This document shows, one piece after another, positions 1 to 7,000 of a DNA stretch of 7,000 nt (position 1 is the stretch's first letter; each line of letters begins with the position of its first letter). Position numbers and translations under genes: made by a program. This stretch comes from Oligoflexus sp. (GTDB taxonomy: Bacteria > Bdellovibrionota_B > Oligoflexia > Oligoflexales > Oligoflexaceae): NCBI GenBank assembly GCA_030151925.1, contig JASLCY010000106.1, forward strand, positions 1-7,000, in the 5' to 3' direction. The notes under the pieces were generated by a model, which saw only the letters and a list, made by a program, of their open reading frames with translations, did no database searches and was not told the origin of the DNA.

Positions 1-93
1 GAGGGTTACATGGGCCGCTTCGACGAAGCGACCAAGGACATGGACCTCAACCAAGATGAATTCAAGAACGCCTGGAATCTGCTTGCGGGATGA
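1..93 (+). CDS. 3' end of an unrecognised protein (partial)
   Basis: This is the last 30 codons of a gene that begins before the window; it ends at TGA 91-93. The visible tail is acidic and probably helical (it includes RFDEATKDMDLNQDEF and ends in NLLAG). I do not recognise the family. The frame was chosen because its third codon positions are GC-rich and its residues look like an ordinary soluble protein. The +2 frame is also open, to TAA 116-118, but reads as an Arg/Thr/Ser-rich string typical of an out-of-frame shadow. The gap to the next start is only 34 nt, so this gene may be in the same transcript as the ATPase downstream. Confidence 0.62.
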   Translation, partial: EGYMGRFDEATKDMDLNQDEFKNAWNLLAG

Positions 94-111
94 AACCGTC
101 AGCCGCGGCAT

Positions 112-115
112 GGAG
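112..115 (+). promoter_or_regulatory. Probable ribosome binding site of the ATPase gene
   Basis: A GGAG motif lies 12 nt before ATG 128. The spacing is somewhat long for a Shine-Dalgarno sequence, but no better purine-rich motif exists in the short gap after the upstream stop codon. The 34-nt gap shows no convincing -35/-10 pair, so transcription probably comes from further upstream. Confidence 0.45.
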
Positions 116-127
116 TAAGCACAGTCT

Positions 128-1078
128 ATGGAAAACCAACGTTTCTTAGCCTTTTGGGGCCTCAAATCGCTACCGGGAAACGGCCCTATCGACCTCGACC
201 AACTCTACTGGCAGGACCGCACGCAGGCGGTGTGCTCCCGCCTCCTCCTCACCCTGCATAAGGCCGCGAGCATCACGGTGCTCGTCGCGGCGCCCGGCCA
301 CGGCAAGTCCACGCTCGCGCGCTGGCTCTATCAGAGGATCGACCCGGAAACCCACGACGCCGCGATCTTCTCGCTGCTCAAGCAGGAGAAGGAAGCCGGT
401 TGGCTCATGCCGCGCCTCGCCAGCTACCTCGGCCTGCCCGAAGCGCACGGCGATACGCGTTCCGTGCTGAGCTCGCTGCGCAGCGTGCACGGGAAGATCC
501 TCACGATCATCATCGACAATGCCCACTTCCTGAGCGAGGGCGCGGCTTTCGATGAGATCATCTCGCTCTGCCAAGTTCAGGCGCTGGTCGACTGCAAGAT
601 CAACTTCGTGCTCCTCGGCAATCAGAAGCTCGGCCACAACGTCCAAGCCACGCGCGATATTCAGCATAGGTTAACGCTCCTCGCCGAGCTGCAGACCTTC
701 TCCCGCGCCGAGCTGCAAACCTATCTCGCCCAACGCCTCCAGGACATGGGCATAACGCGCCGCGTGCTGGTCCCCGAGTCTCTCGCGCTCATCGCGCAGC
801 AGGGCCTCATGACCTTCGCGGGCGTAAATACCCTACTCGAAGCTTGCCTCTTTGAAGCTTTCCTGAAAGAACAGAAAACGATCAGCACGGAAGTCGTCCA
901 TGCTGCGTTCGAGAATACAGGTTTACGCCCACGAGCGGGTGAAGATGAAGCCCAGAAGAGACCTCAACCCAAGAAGCGTCCCAGCCCTACGGCCAGTCAG
1001 GCCAAGATGGCAAGCGGCGGCACAGATCTCAATTCGCTCTTTTATCAATCGAATCTCGACAGCGACGGCGACGAGTAA
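128..1078 (+). CDS. AAA ATPase, ExeA/MshM-like (GspA-like) family
   Basis: Predicted cytoplasmic P-loop ATPase of 316 aa, with no signal peptide or membrane segment. The start MENQRFLAFWGL resembles the N-terminal motif of ExeA-like ATPases (typically Y-x-x-x-FGL). The Walker A motif is APGHGKST (residues 55-62, Lys60). The Walker B strand is ILTIIIDNAHFL (124-135), with Asp130 followed by Asn131 where a catalytic Glu is usual. The sensor-1 region is FVLLGNQKL (160-168), and HRL at 180-182 is in the usual place of the arginine-finger segment. A helical lid follows. From about residue 270 there is a Pro/Lys-rich, then acidic, tail that looks disordered. Aeromonas ExeA is much longer, with a membrane segment and peptidoglycan-binding domain; neither is present here. 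ExeA helps place the type II secretion secretin, but no secretion genes are visible. The next gene starts 21 nt downstream, suggesting an operon. The family call is fairly sure; the role is unknown. Confidence 0.85.
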   Translation: MENQRFLAFWGLKSLPGNGPIDLDQLYWQDRTQAVCSRLLLTLHKAASITVLVAAPGHGKSTLARWLYQRIDPETHDAAIFSLLKQEKEAGWLMPRLASYLGLPEAHGDTRSVLSSLRSVHGKILTIIIDNAHFLSEGAAFDEIISLCQVQALVDCKINFVLLGNQKLGHNVQATRDIQHRLTLLAELQTFSRAELQTYLAQRLQDMGITRRVLVPESLALIAQQGLMTFAGVNTLLEACLFEAFLKEQKTISTEVVHAAFENTGLRPRAGEDEAQKRPQPKKRPSPTASQAKMASGGTDLNSLFYQSNLDSDGDE

Positions 1079-1099
1079 CTCCCTCGAAAGAACCCATTC

Positions 1100-4000
1100 G
1101 TGATCCAAGCCCTCAAAAAGCTGGCTATCCTGGTCGGTATCCTCCTCCTTGCGGGATACATCGGGAACCTGTTGCTCGACAACCCGTACATGCACGGGCT
1201 GATCCGCAACGTGATCAACGAGCAGCTCAAGGAGTATACGCACCTCAACGTGAAGTTCGAGGCCGTGAGCGCGAAGTTCCTGCCGCCGGGCCTCGAGGTC
1301 TACGGCGTGGAGGTGAAGGACGCGGGCGGCCAGGACCTCCTGCAGGTCTCGCACATCACCGCGAACATCTCCTACCGGGCCCTGCTGTTCAGCCGCAAGC
1401 AGCTCTTCGACATCGACATCAACGAACCCAAGGTGCACCTGCCCCTGCCGCCCCTCGACCAGCTCCTGCGGGTCGAGAAATTCCCTGACCTGATGAAGGA
1501 CACCGGGCCTCCGACCTGGCCTCCGAAAGCTCCCCTGCCCTTCTACAGGCTGGCCATTAACAATGGTCAGCTTTCGTTGCATCTGAATGAGAAGGCGAGC
1601 GACAAGGAGCTCCTCGACCTTTTGGTCTCGGGCCTCGACGTCGAGCTCATCTTCAAGAGCTGGTCGCAGTTCAGCGTCGCGCTGCAGACGGCGAGCACCC
1701 GGCTGGCGCTGCAAGGCGCGCAGCTCCTCCAGGACAGCAAGATCAGCCTGAAGATGTCGAAGACCGAACTCGGCCTGCGCAGCGACTACTTCACGATCGA
1801 CTCCAAGGAGCTGCTGAGCAAGGGCGATCTCCGCCTCGCGTTCGAACTCGCGCCCGGCGCGCAGAAGTACCAGACGATGCGCGGCCTCAACCTGCGCCTG
1901 AAGACTCGCATCGACCGCGCGGACCTCGGGATACTCGGCCGCTACCTGAAGGTCGACAAGACCGACGGCGACCTCAGCGGAAAATTCGACCTGCAGCTGC
2001 AGATCCCCTTCGACGATCGGAAGGTCGCCTGGGATATCGACGCCGAGGGGCAGACGCACGCGGCGCGGCTCGCGGGCTTTCTGCTGCATGAATCCAAGGC
2101 CGAGATCAACATCAACGACGAGGGCATCACCTTCGAGAAGGCCAGCGTCATCAAGGACGGCAAGGAGCAGGTCCGAGGCAAGGGCTTCCTCGGCTTCAAG
2201 AAAGAAGGCCGCCTCGATTTCGAGCTGGAGCCCGAGCACGTGACGATGAGGGACCTCCTCGGCACGCTCCAGGTCGAGAACTTCGACGCGTTCGAAGCGA
2301 GCATGGCGCCGAGCCAGCTCAAGCTCAAGGGCCAGATCAAACCCTTCTTCCTCGACATCGACGGCAAGGTGATCCTCGACGACCTCACGCTGCCGTTCGT
2401 GAAGAAGCTCGCGAAGAAATACGAGCAGGCCCCGCACTGCGAACTCGATGCGGCGCTGCACGTCACCGATAAGGTCTTCTCGATCGACAAGGGCGACGGC
2501 TTCTGCGCGCCCAGGACCGAAAACAACGGCGCGCAGTCGCCGCTCGCCATCAACGGCAAGATCCATTACGCGAAACAGGAAGGCATGGATCTCAGCATCG
2601 CGTCGAAGGCCTTGAACGGCTCGCTCCTGAACCATTTCGTCAAGCTGCCGATCGCGGGCGAGGCGGAAGCCGACATCAAGATCGCCGGGCCCTACGATAA
2701 GCTCGCCGTGCGCGGCGAGATCTCGGCCGATAAATTGAACGTGACCGGTTTCGATCTGAGGAACATCGACGCCGACTTCACCCTGCCGATCGCCGAGAAT
2801 CGTTTCATCCTCAAGGACCTGTCGGCCGAAGTCGCGCCGGCCGGCCTCCTCCACATCGATGAGATGACGGTCGGCCTCGCGCCCGAGCTGCCGTTCACGC
2901 TGACCATGAACGCAAGCAAGATCCCGGAGACCTTCATCGGCAACGGCCTCACGAAGACGCTCGGCAAACCCTCGGTGGCCGTCGGCATCAATTCGCTCAA
3001 GGCCCAGATCAGCGGCGACCTGCTCAAGCCCTTCCGCTATGAGGGCAAAGCCCAGCTCGACCTCAGGGAACTGGGCTTCGAAGGCGAGCGCCTCCTCTCC
3101 GATTTCAAAGGCACGTTCTCCGGCGATAAGAAAGGCCAGCACCTGCGCGATTCCGTGGTCCGCCTCGACCGCCTCGATGCGCGCCTCAACGTTGAGACCG
3201 AATTCGACAAGGCCGCGGTGAAGGCGCCCGTGCCGGCTATCCTGCAAGGCCTCGGCCTCGATGACAACGACCTGGTGAAGATCGGTTTCCACACGCTGAA
3301 CGACAACACCGAGGAGTTCCGCCAGAACAAGGTCGACCTGAGCGAGAACGACCTCGCCGCCCTGCCTTACGCCGGGAGCTTCTTCCGTGAGCAGAAGATC
3401 GGCGGCCTCATAGAGCTCGATACCGACCTGCAGGGCCCGGCCGGACGCCTGCAAGGCAAACTCGAAGGCGCGCTCCAGCGCCCGTTCCTCTTCAACCTGC
3501 CGGTCTCGGCCTTCTCCTTCTCCGGATTCCTCGACGGCACGAAGCTGCAGATCCCCGAGTTCCGCCACGCGGGCAACTCGCTCGTGGGCCGCTTCAATCT
3601 CGACTTCGGCAAACCCGAGCTGCCCTACGACTGGTACATCTACCTGAAGCAGTTCGATGCGCGCGCCGTGCTCGGCAAGTTCTTCGCCGACGATCCGCGC
3701 AACTACGCTTACCTGAGCGCCGAGTGGACGATGAGCGGCCAGCTCAAGAACTTCTGGAAATCGACCGGCGAGATCGTCTTCATCGACATGCGCACGAAGA
3801 TGTACAGAAACCTCGGCAGCCGCACCACGGCGCTCGAGATCGCGAGCGACCAGAAGGTCCGCGTGACGATCTCCCCCGAGCACTGGGGCTTCGATCAGAA
3901 CCGGCCGCTCAAGCTTCACGGCGAATTCTTCGACCTCGAGCTCAGCGCCGGCGACAACCGCCTCCCGGACAAGCTCGACCTGCATATGCAGGGCTCGGTG

Positions 4001-5365
4001 AAGCTCGATATCCTCAAGGGCTTCACCAACCTCACGGAGACCGCGCGCGGCGAGCTCATGCTCGACGGCTACCTCAGGGGCAGCCTGAGCCATCCCGAAT
4101 TCTCGATGCGCATCCAGGAACGCAAGCTCGACCCCTTCAACGTGAAGGACTACAACCCGATCGCGATAGGGCTCGTGAATTACGGACCGGCGCTGAGCTC
4201 GGTGAGCCTCGACGTGGAAGTGCAGCAGGACCGGATCGTGGTGCACAGGTTCCGGGCGAACAAGGGCCGCGAAGGGACGCTCGAGATCAACGGCACGCTG
4301 GTCTTCGACCCGAAGGCCCAGGACCTTTCGCACCTGCTCATCCACCTCGACCGCATCGAGCTGAATCGCCTGCAGATACCGGTGCTTAAATCCGCCGACG
4401 CGGTGGTGAGCGGCGACCTCACGCTGAGCGGCGACAAGGTCCCCTTCAACCTCAGCGGCAACTTGAAGCTCGACCGCTTCCAGTCGATCGGCAACTTCGA
4501 TCTGCGCAAGGAGATCGTCGCGTCGCTCTATGAATCGAAGGTCTACAGCTCCGCCGGCAAGGTGGTGCAGAGCCCTTTCCTCAATCTCGACGTCGGCCTG
4601 ATCGCCGAGCATTCGATCCTGGTGAAGAACAAGACGATCGAGGCGACGCTCTCGGCGAACCTCAAGGTGAAGGGCACCGACGTGCAGCCCCTCCTGCTCG
4701 GGCAGATCATCGCCGACAGCGGGACCTTCAACTATCGCCGCGCCTTCCGCATCACGCAGGCCGTGGTGAGCTTCGATGAACCGATCTCGCCGCCGAACCC
4801 GCGGCTCGACATCAGCGGCGAAGCGATCATCAACCCTTACAAGGTCACGATCCAGGTCGGCGGCGACCTGCAGCAGCCGAAGATGAGCCTGACCTCCGAC
4901 CCGCCCAACCGCGACGACGGCACGGCGCTCACGAACCTCGACATCATCCTGCTGATCACCACCGGCAAGGTCTCGGAAACGGCCAATAAAACGGCGGAAA
5001 AAGCCTCGGTGAACGAGATCTTCAGCTCGTTCCTGGTCTTCACCGAGGAGCCGCTCGAGAAGCTCTTCGACCTCTCGGGCCAGACCGTGATCCGCGAGGT
5101 CTACGTGGACTCCTACCTCTCCGAGGACCAGCAGCGGCCCATCACCCGGGTGAACGTGCCGATCAACCTCTTCAATACGGCGAACGCCGTCGTCCAGCTC
5201 GACGAGGAGGCGAACAGCAAGATCTCCTTCGAATACCCGCTGCACGAGGGCATCACCTTCACCGGCAGCCTTGAGCACCGCACCAATAAGAAGGTCGATC
5301 CCAACACTAGCAACATCCCGCAGGATACAGGTTTCGACCTCAAGTTCCGCTTCGGCTTTGATTAA
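1100..5365 (+). CDS. tamB: TamB-like translocation and assembly module protein (DUF490)
   Basis: A 1421-aa periplasm-spanning protein anchored in the inner membrane; E. coli TamB has 1259 aa. Residues 8-26 form one hydrophobic anchor (LAILVGILLLAGYIGNLLL) after a Lys-Lys pair. The rest is almost wholly short alternating beta strands, as expected for the long hydrophobic groove of AsmA/TamB proteins. The C-terminal TamB domain covers roughly residues 1080-1421. Family hallmarks are the strand series near 1172-1194, GQIIADSGTFNY at 1201-1212 and SDPP at 1266-1269. The protein ends in an aromatic beta strand, FDLKFRFGFD. TamB works with an Omp85 partner in outer-membrane protein assembly and is implicated in phospholipid transport. 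GTG 1100 is the only normal start between the in-frame stop at 1076 and the anchor; its ribosome site is weak (GAAAGAA near 1086). Residues 115-147 are proline-rich. The only two cysteines are 447 and 469. Confidence 0.93.
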   Translation: MIQALKKLAILVGILLLAGYIGNLLLDNPYMHGLIRNVINEQLKEYTHLNVKFEAVSAKFLPPGLEVYGVEVKDAGGQDLLQVSHITANISYRALLFSRKQLFDIDINEPKVHLPLPPLDQLLRVEKFPDLMKDTGPPTWPPKAPLPFYRLAINNGQLSLHLNEKASDKELLDLLVSGLDVELIFKSWSQFSVALQTASTRLALQGAQLLQDSKISLKMSKTELGLRSDYFTIDSKELLSKGDLRLAFELAPGAQKYQTMRGLNLRLKTRIDRADLGILGRYLKVDKTDGDLSGKFDLQLQIPFDDRKVAWDIDAEGQTHAARLAGFLLHESKAEININDEGITFEKASVIKDGKEQVRGKGFLGFKKEGRLDFELEPEHVTMRDLLGTLQVENFDAFEASMAPSQLKLKGQIKPFFLDIDGKVILDDLTLPFVKKLAKKYEQAPHCELDAALHVTDKVFSIDKGDGFCAPRTENNGAQSPLAINGKIHYAKQEGMDLSIASKALNGSLLNHFVKLPIAGEAEADIKIAGPYDKLAVRGEISADKLNVTGFDLRNIDADFTLPIAENRFILKDLSAEVAPAGLLHIDEMTVGLAPELPFTLTMNASKIPETFIGNGLTKTLGKPSVAVGINSLKAQISGDLLKPFRYEGKAQLDLRELGFEGERLLSDFKGTFSGDKKGQHLRDSVVRLDRLDARLNVETEFDKAAVKAPVPAILQGLGLDDNDLVKIGFHTLNDNTEEFRQNKVDLSENDLAALPYAGSFFREQKIGGLIELDTDLQGPAGRLQGKLEGALQRPFLFNLPVSAFSFSGFLDGTKLQIPEFRHAGNSLVGRFNLDFGKPELPYDWYIYLKQFDARAVLGKFFADDPRNYAYLSAEWTMSGQLKNFWKSTGEIVFIDMRTKMYRNLGSRTTALEIASDQKVRVTISPEHWGFDQNRPLKLHGEFFDLELSAGDNRLPDKLDLHMQGSVKLDILKGFTNLTETARGELMLDGYLRGSLSHPEFSMRIQERKLDPFNVKDYNPIAIGLVNYGPALSSVSLDVEVQQDRIVVHRFRANKGREGTLEINGTLVFDPKAQDLSHLLIHLDRIELNRLQIPVLKSADAVVSGDLTLSGDKVPFNLSGNLKLDRFQSIGNFDLRKEIVASLYESKVYSSAGKVVQSPFLNLDVGLIAEHSILVKNKTIEATLSANLKVKGTDVQPLLLGQIIADSGTFNYRRAFRITQAVVSFDEPISPPNPRLDISGEAIINPYKVTIQVGGDLQQPKMSLTSDPPNRDDGTALTNLDIILLITTGKVSETANKTAEKASVNEIFSSFLVFTEEPLEKLFDLSGQTVIREVYVDSYLSEDQQRPITRVNVPINLFNTANAVVQLDEEANSKISFEYPLHEGITFTGSLEHRTNKKVDPNTSNIPQDTGFDLKFRFGFD

Positions 5366-5368
5366 GGA
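5363..5368 (+). promoter_or_regulatory. Ribosome binding site overlapping the tamB stop codon
   Basis: TAAGGA is a strong Shine-Dalgarno sequence 5 nt before ATG 5374. Its first three bases are the tamB stop codon, so ribosomes finishing tamB sit on the start site of the Omp85 gene. This supports ATG 5374 as the start and suggests translational coupling of the two partners. Confidence 0.8.
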
Positions 5369-5373
5369 CTTCG

Positions 5374-7000
5374 ATGACCAAGGGCCTCACAACTCGCGCT
5401 CCGCGCCGTCCCCTGGGATGGGTGGGAAGCCTGTGCCTCTGGCTCGCGATCCTCGCCGCGGGTTCGGCCCACGCGAAGCCGTGGGAGCTCCGTTCGAAGT
5501 CGGAGAGCCTGCAGAAATACGCCGCCGACCTCAAGAGCGAATTCCCCGACATCGTCCGCAACTCGCAGCTCGACGACCTCATCGCGCGCTTCGCGGAGGG
5601 CAACTCGCTCTCCTTCCTCGACGTCTATAACGACGGCGACAAGGTCGTCCTCGAGGCGGAGGTCGCGCACGTGATCGCCGGCTTCAACATCAAGACCCTG
5701 ACCCGCACGATGCGCTACGAGATCGAGACCAAGGTGAATAAATACATCGGCCAGGTCGATTCGGAAGAGCTGCATAAGCAGATCAGCGACGAGCTCCTCA
5801 CCGACCTCAAGGGCCAGGGCTATTACCAGGCGCGCCTCAAGTTCGTCGAAAAGAACGAAGACAACGGCATCTACTACGACCTCTACGTGGATGAAGGCAT
5901 AGTCTGCAAGGTCGCCCATATCGAGACGAGTTTCCATCTGCCGTCCAAGGTGAAGCTGCCCTATCGCATCGGGATGGAATGCAACTCGAACGAGATACGC
6001 GGCCTGCAGACCCAGCTCGAGAGCGATCTGTCGACGGCCGGCTACAACCAGCAGCGCATCCAGACGCCCGATATCCTGTTCGACGATAAGACGAACACCG
6101 CGACGCTTCGCATCGAAGGCAGCCTCGGCCGCAAGATCACCTACAAGGTCTTCTCCGCCGTCCGCACCCCGGGCGTGTTCGCGATCGTCCTGAACGACAA
6201 CCTCAACACCCTCGACACCGCGATCACCGACCCCGATGCGATGGCGTCCGAACTCACCCGGAAATACCAGGCCGCGGGTTACGACGACGTGGAGATCTCG
6301 CGGCCGAAAGCCGTGAACGTCGACGACGAGACGGTCGAGTACCAATTCAACGTGAACCCGGGCCCCGAATACCGCATCGTCGACGTCCAGTTCGAAGGCC
6401 TCGTCTCCATGAAGCCCTCGGAAGCCAGCGACGCGATCGACATGAAGGCGACCGTCGGCAACTCGCCCGTCTTCTCGCAGGAGCTCGTGTCCGCCGGCCG
6501 CGAGCGGCTCGTGAACCTCTATAAACAAAGGGGTTTCTGGGACGCCCAGGTCTTCGACCCGCGCATCATCAAGAACCCCGCGACCGGCGAGGTGAAGATC
6601 GTCTTCGTCGTGCGCGAAGGCAAGAGGCGCGTCTTCGACCGCGTGCTGATCAGCGGCAACCAGGCTATCCCCACGCAGGACATCCTCGACCTCATCACCA
6701 TCGATCCGGGCGACAGCCTCGATCGCGGCCTGCTCGTGAACTTCGAGACCCAGCTGCGCAACCTCTACCGCACCAAAGGCTACCTGCACGTCGAGATCAA
6801 TATCGACCTGCAGCAGAACCTCGAGCTGCGCGACGTCGAGACCAAGATCTTCATCGCGATCAACGAGAACCAGCGCAGCCGCTTCGGCGAAGTCTTCGTG
6901 AAGGGCCTGATCAAGACGAATCCCAAGATCGTCCTGCGCGAGATGCGGTTCAAGACCGGCGATCCCTTCGATCCCGACCTGGTCGAGGAAAGCCGCCAGG
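5374..7000 (+). CDS. BamA/TamA-like Omp85 outer-membrane protein, N-terminal POTRA region (partial)
   Basis: An open frame of 542 codons running off the window end, read directly from ATG 5374. Residues 1-34 are a signal peptide: Arg-rich start, hydrophobic core (LCLWLAILAAG) and an Ala-His-Ala cleavage site before KPW. The mature part shows successive POTRA-like units with the beta-alpha-alpha-beta-beta pattern, at about residues 90-175, 176-252, 253-330, 331-416 and 417-499, with a sixth begun at 500. Units 4 and 5 are clearest, for example LVNLYKQRGFWDAQV, VLISGNQAIP and LRNLYRTKGYLHVEI. Units 1-3 are more diverged. POTRA domains receive substrates or partners in the periplasm; the C-terminal 16-strand barrel should follow beyond the window. 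E. coli TamA has three POTRAs and BamA five, so this is longer than either. Position straight after tamB argues for a TamA-like partner, while the POTRA number is closer to BamA. The family is well supported; the exact subtype is open. Confidence 0.9.
   Translation, partial: MTKGLTTRAPRRPLGWVGSLCLWLAILAAGSAHAKPWELRSKSESLQKYAADLKSEFPDIVRNSQLDDLIARFAEGNSLSFLDVYNDGDKVVLEAEVAHVIAGFNIKTLTRTMRYEIETKVNKYIGQVDSEELHKQISDELLTDLKGQGYYQARLKFVEKNEDNGIYYDLYVDEGIVCKVAHIETSFHLPSKVKLPYRIGMECNSNEIRGLQTQLESDLSTAGYNQQRIQTPDILFDDKTNTATLRIEGSLGRKITYKVFSAVRTPGVFAIVLNDNLNTLDTAITDPDAMASELTRKYQAAGYDDVEISRPKAVNVDDETVEYQFNVNPGPEYRIVDVQFEGLVSMKPSEASDAIDMKATVGNSPVFSQELVSAGRERLVNLYKQRGFWDAQVFDPRIIKNPATGEVKIVFVVREGKRRVFDRVLISGNQAIPTQDILDLITIDPGDSLDRGLLVNFETQLRNLYRTKGYLHVEINIDLQQNLELRDVETKIFIAINENQRSRFGEVFVKGLIKTNPKIVLREMRFKTGDPFDPDLVEESRQ

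Noticed and set aside
110..118. A tiny ATG-GAG-TAA reading frame just before the ATPase gene, as a possible leader.
   Set aside because: Two codons only, without its own ribosome site; its bases are better explained as the GGAG ribosome site of the ATPase gene.
1079..1099. A terminator or promoter between the ATPase and tamB genes.
   Set aside because: The 21-nt gap has no hairpin with a T-run and no room for a full promoter.
3724..4389. A 221-codon + strand open frame inside tamB in another frame.
   Set aside because: Arg/Pro/Ala/Gln-rich low-complexity product typical of a frame-shifted reading of a GC-rich gene; no ribosome site of note.
923..5278. A 1451-codon open frame on the minus strand opposite tamB.
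   Set aside because: Its product is a monotonous Glu/Val/Leu/Arg/His/Asp string with no domain pattern. It arises because GC-rich codons such as GAC, CTC and GAG on the + strand leave few stops in the antisense register. The + strand gene has clear TamB hallmarks.
5271..5630. A + strand open frame bridging the tamB end and the Omp85 start.
   Set aside because: It is out of frame with both genes and its product lacks any recognisable pattern; the Omp85 frame starting at 5374 has a strong ribosome site and a signal peptide.
5362..6789. A 475-codon open frame on the minus strand opposite the Omp85 gene.
   Set aside because: Same antisense codon-bias shadow and same composition; the + strand shows a signal peptide and POTRA units.

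Overview
The window comes from a Gram-negative (diderm) bacterium with a fairly GC-rich genome. The evidence is two envelope-biogenesis genes that only make sense in a cell with an outer membrane: a TamB-type inner-membrane-anchored bridge protein and an Omp85-family protein with a long chain of POTRA domains. Taxonomy cannot be fixed from the sequence. The gene order and long POTRA region would suit a deltaproteobacterial-like lineage (Bdellovibrionota, Myxococcota or relatives), but that is a weak inference.

Layout: all four genes lie on the + strand and are tightly packed. Positions 1-93 hold the last 30 codons of an unrecognised gene. Positions 128-1078 encode a 316-aa AAA ATPase of the ExeA/MshM-like (GspA-like) type. 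After a 21-nt gap, 1100-5365 encodes a 1421-aa TamB/DUF490 protein starting at GTG. After 8 nt, a BamA/TamA-like Omp85 protein starts at ATG 5374 and runs off the end of the window (542 codons visible, all signal peptide and POTRA region; the barrel lies beyond). There is no stretch over 300 bases without a gene. I see no tRNA, rRNA, CRISPR array, insertion sequence, convincing terminator or internal promoter.

How they fit together: TamB and an Omp85 partner are known to work as a pair spanning the periplasm, in outer-membrane protein insertion and/or phospholipid movement to the outer membrane. The tamB stop codon overlaps the Shine-Dalgarno sequence of the Omp85 gene, so the two are probably translationally coupled. 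The co-directional cytoplasmic ATPase just upstream is the unexpected member. It may be a partner or regulator of the envelope module, or only an operon neighbour; sequence alone cannot decide. The most notable points are this ATPase-TamB-Omp85 arrangement, the ATPase's altered Walker B motif (DN instead of DE), and a periplasmic region with at least six POTRA units.
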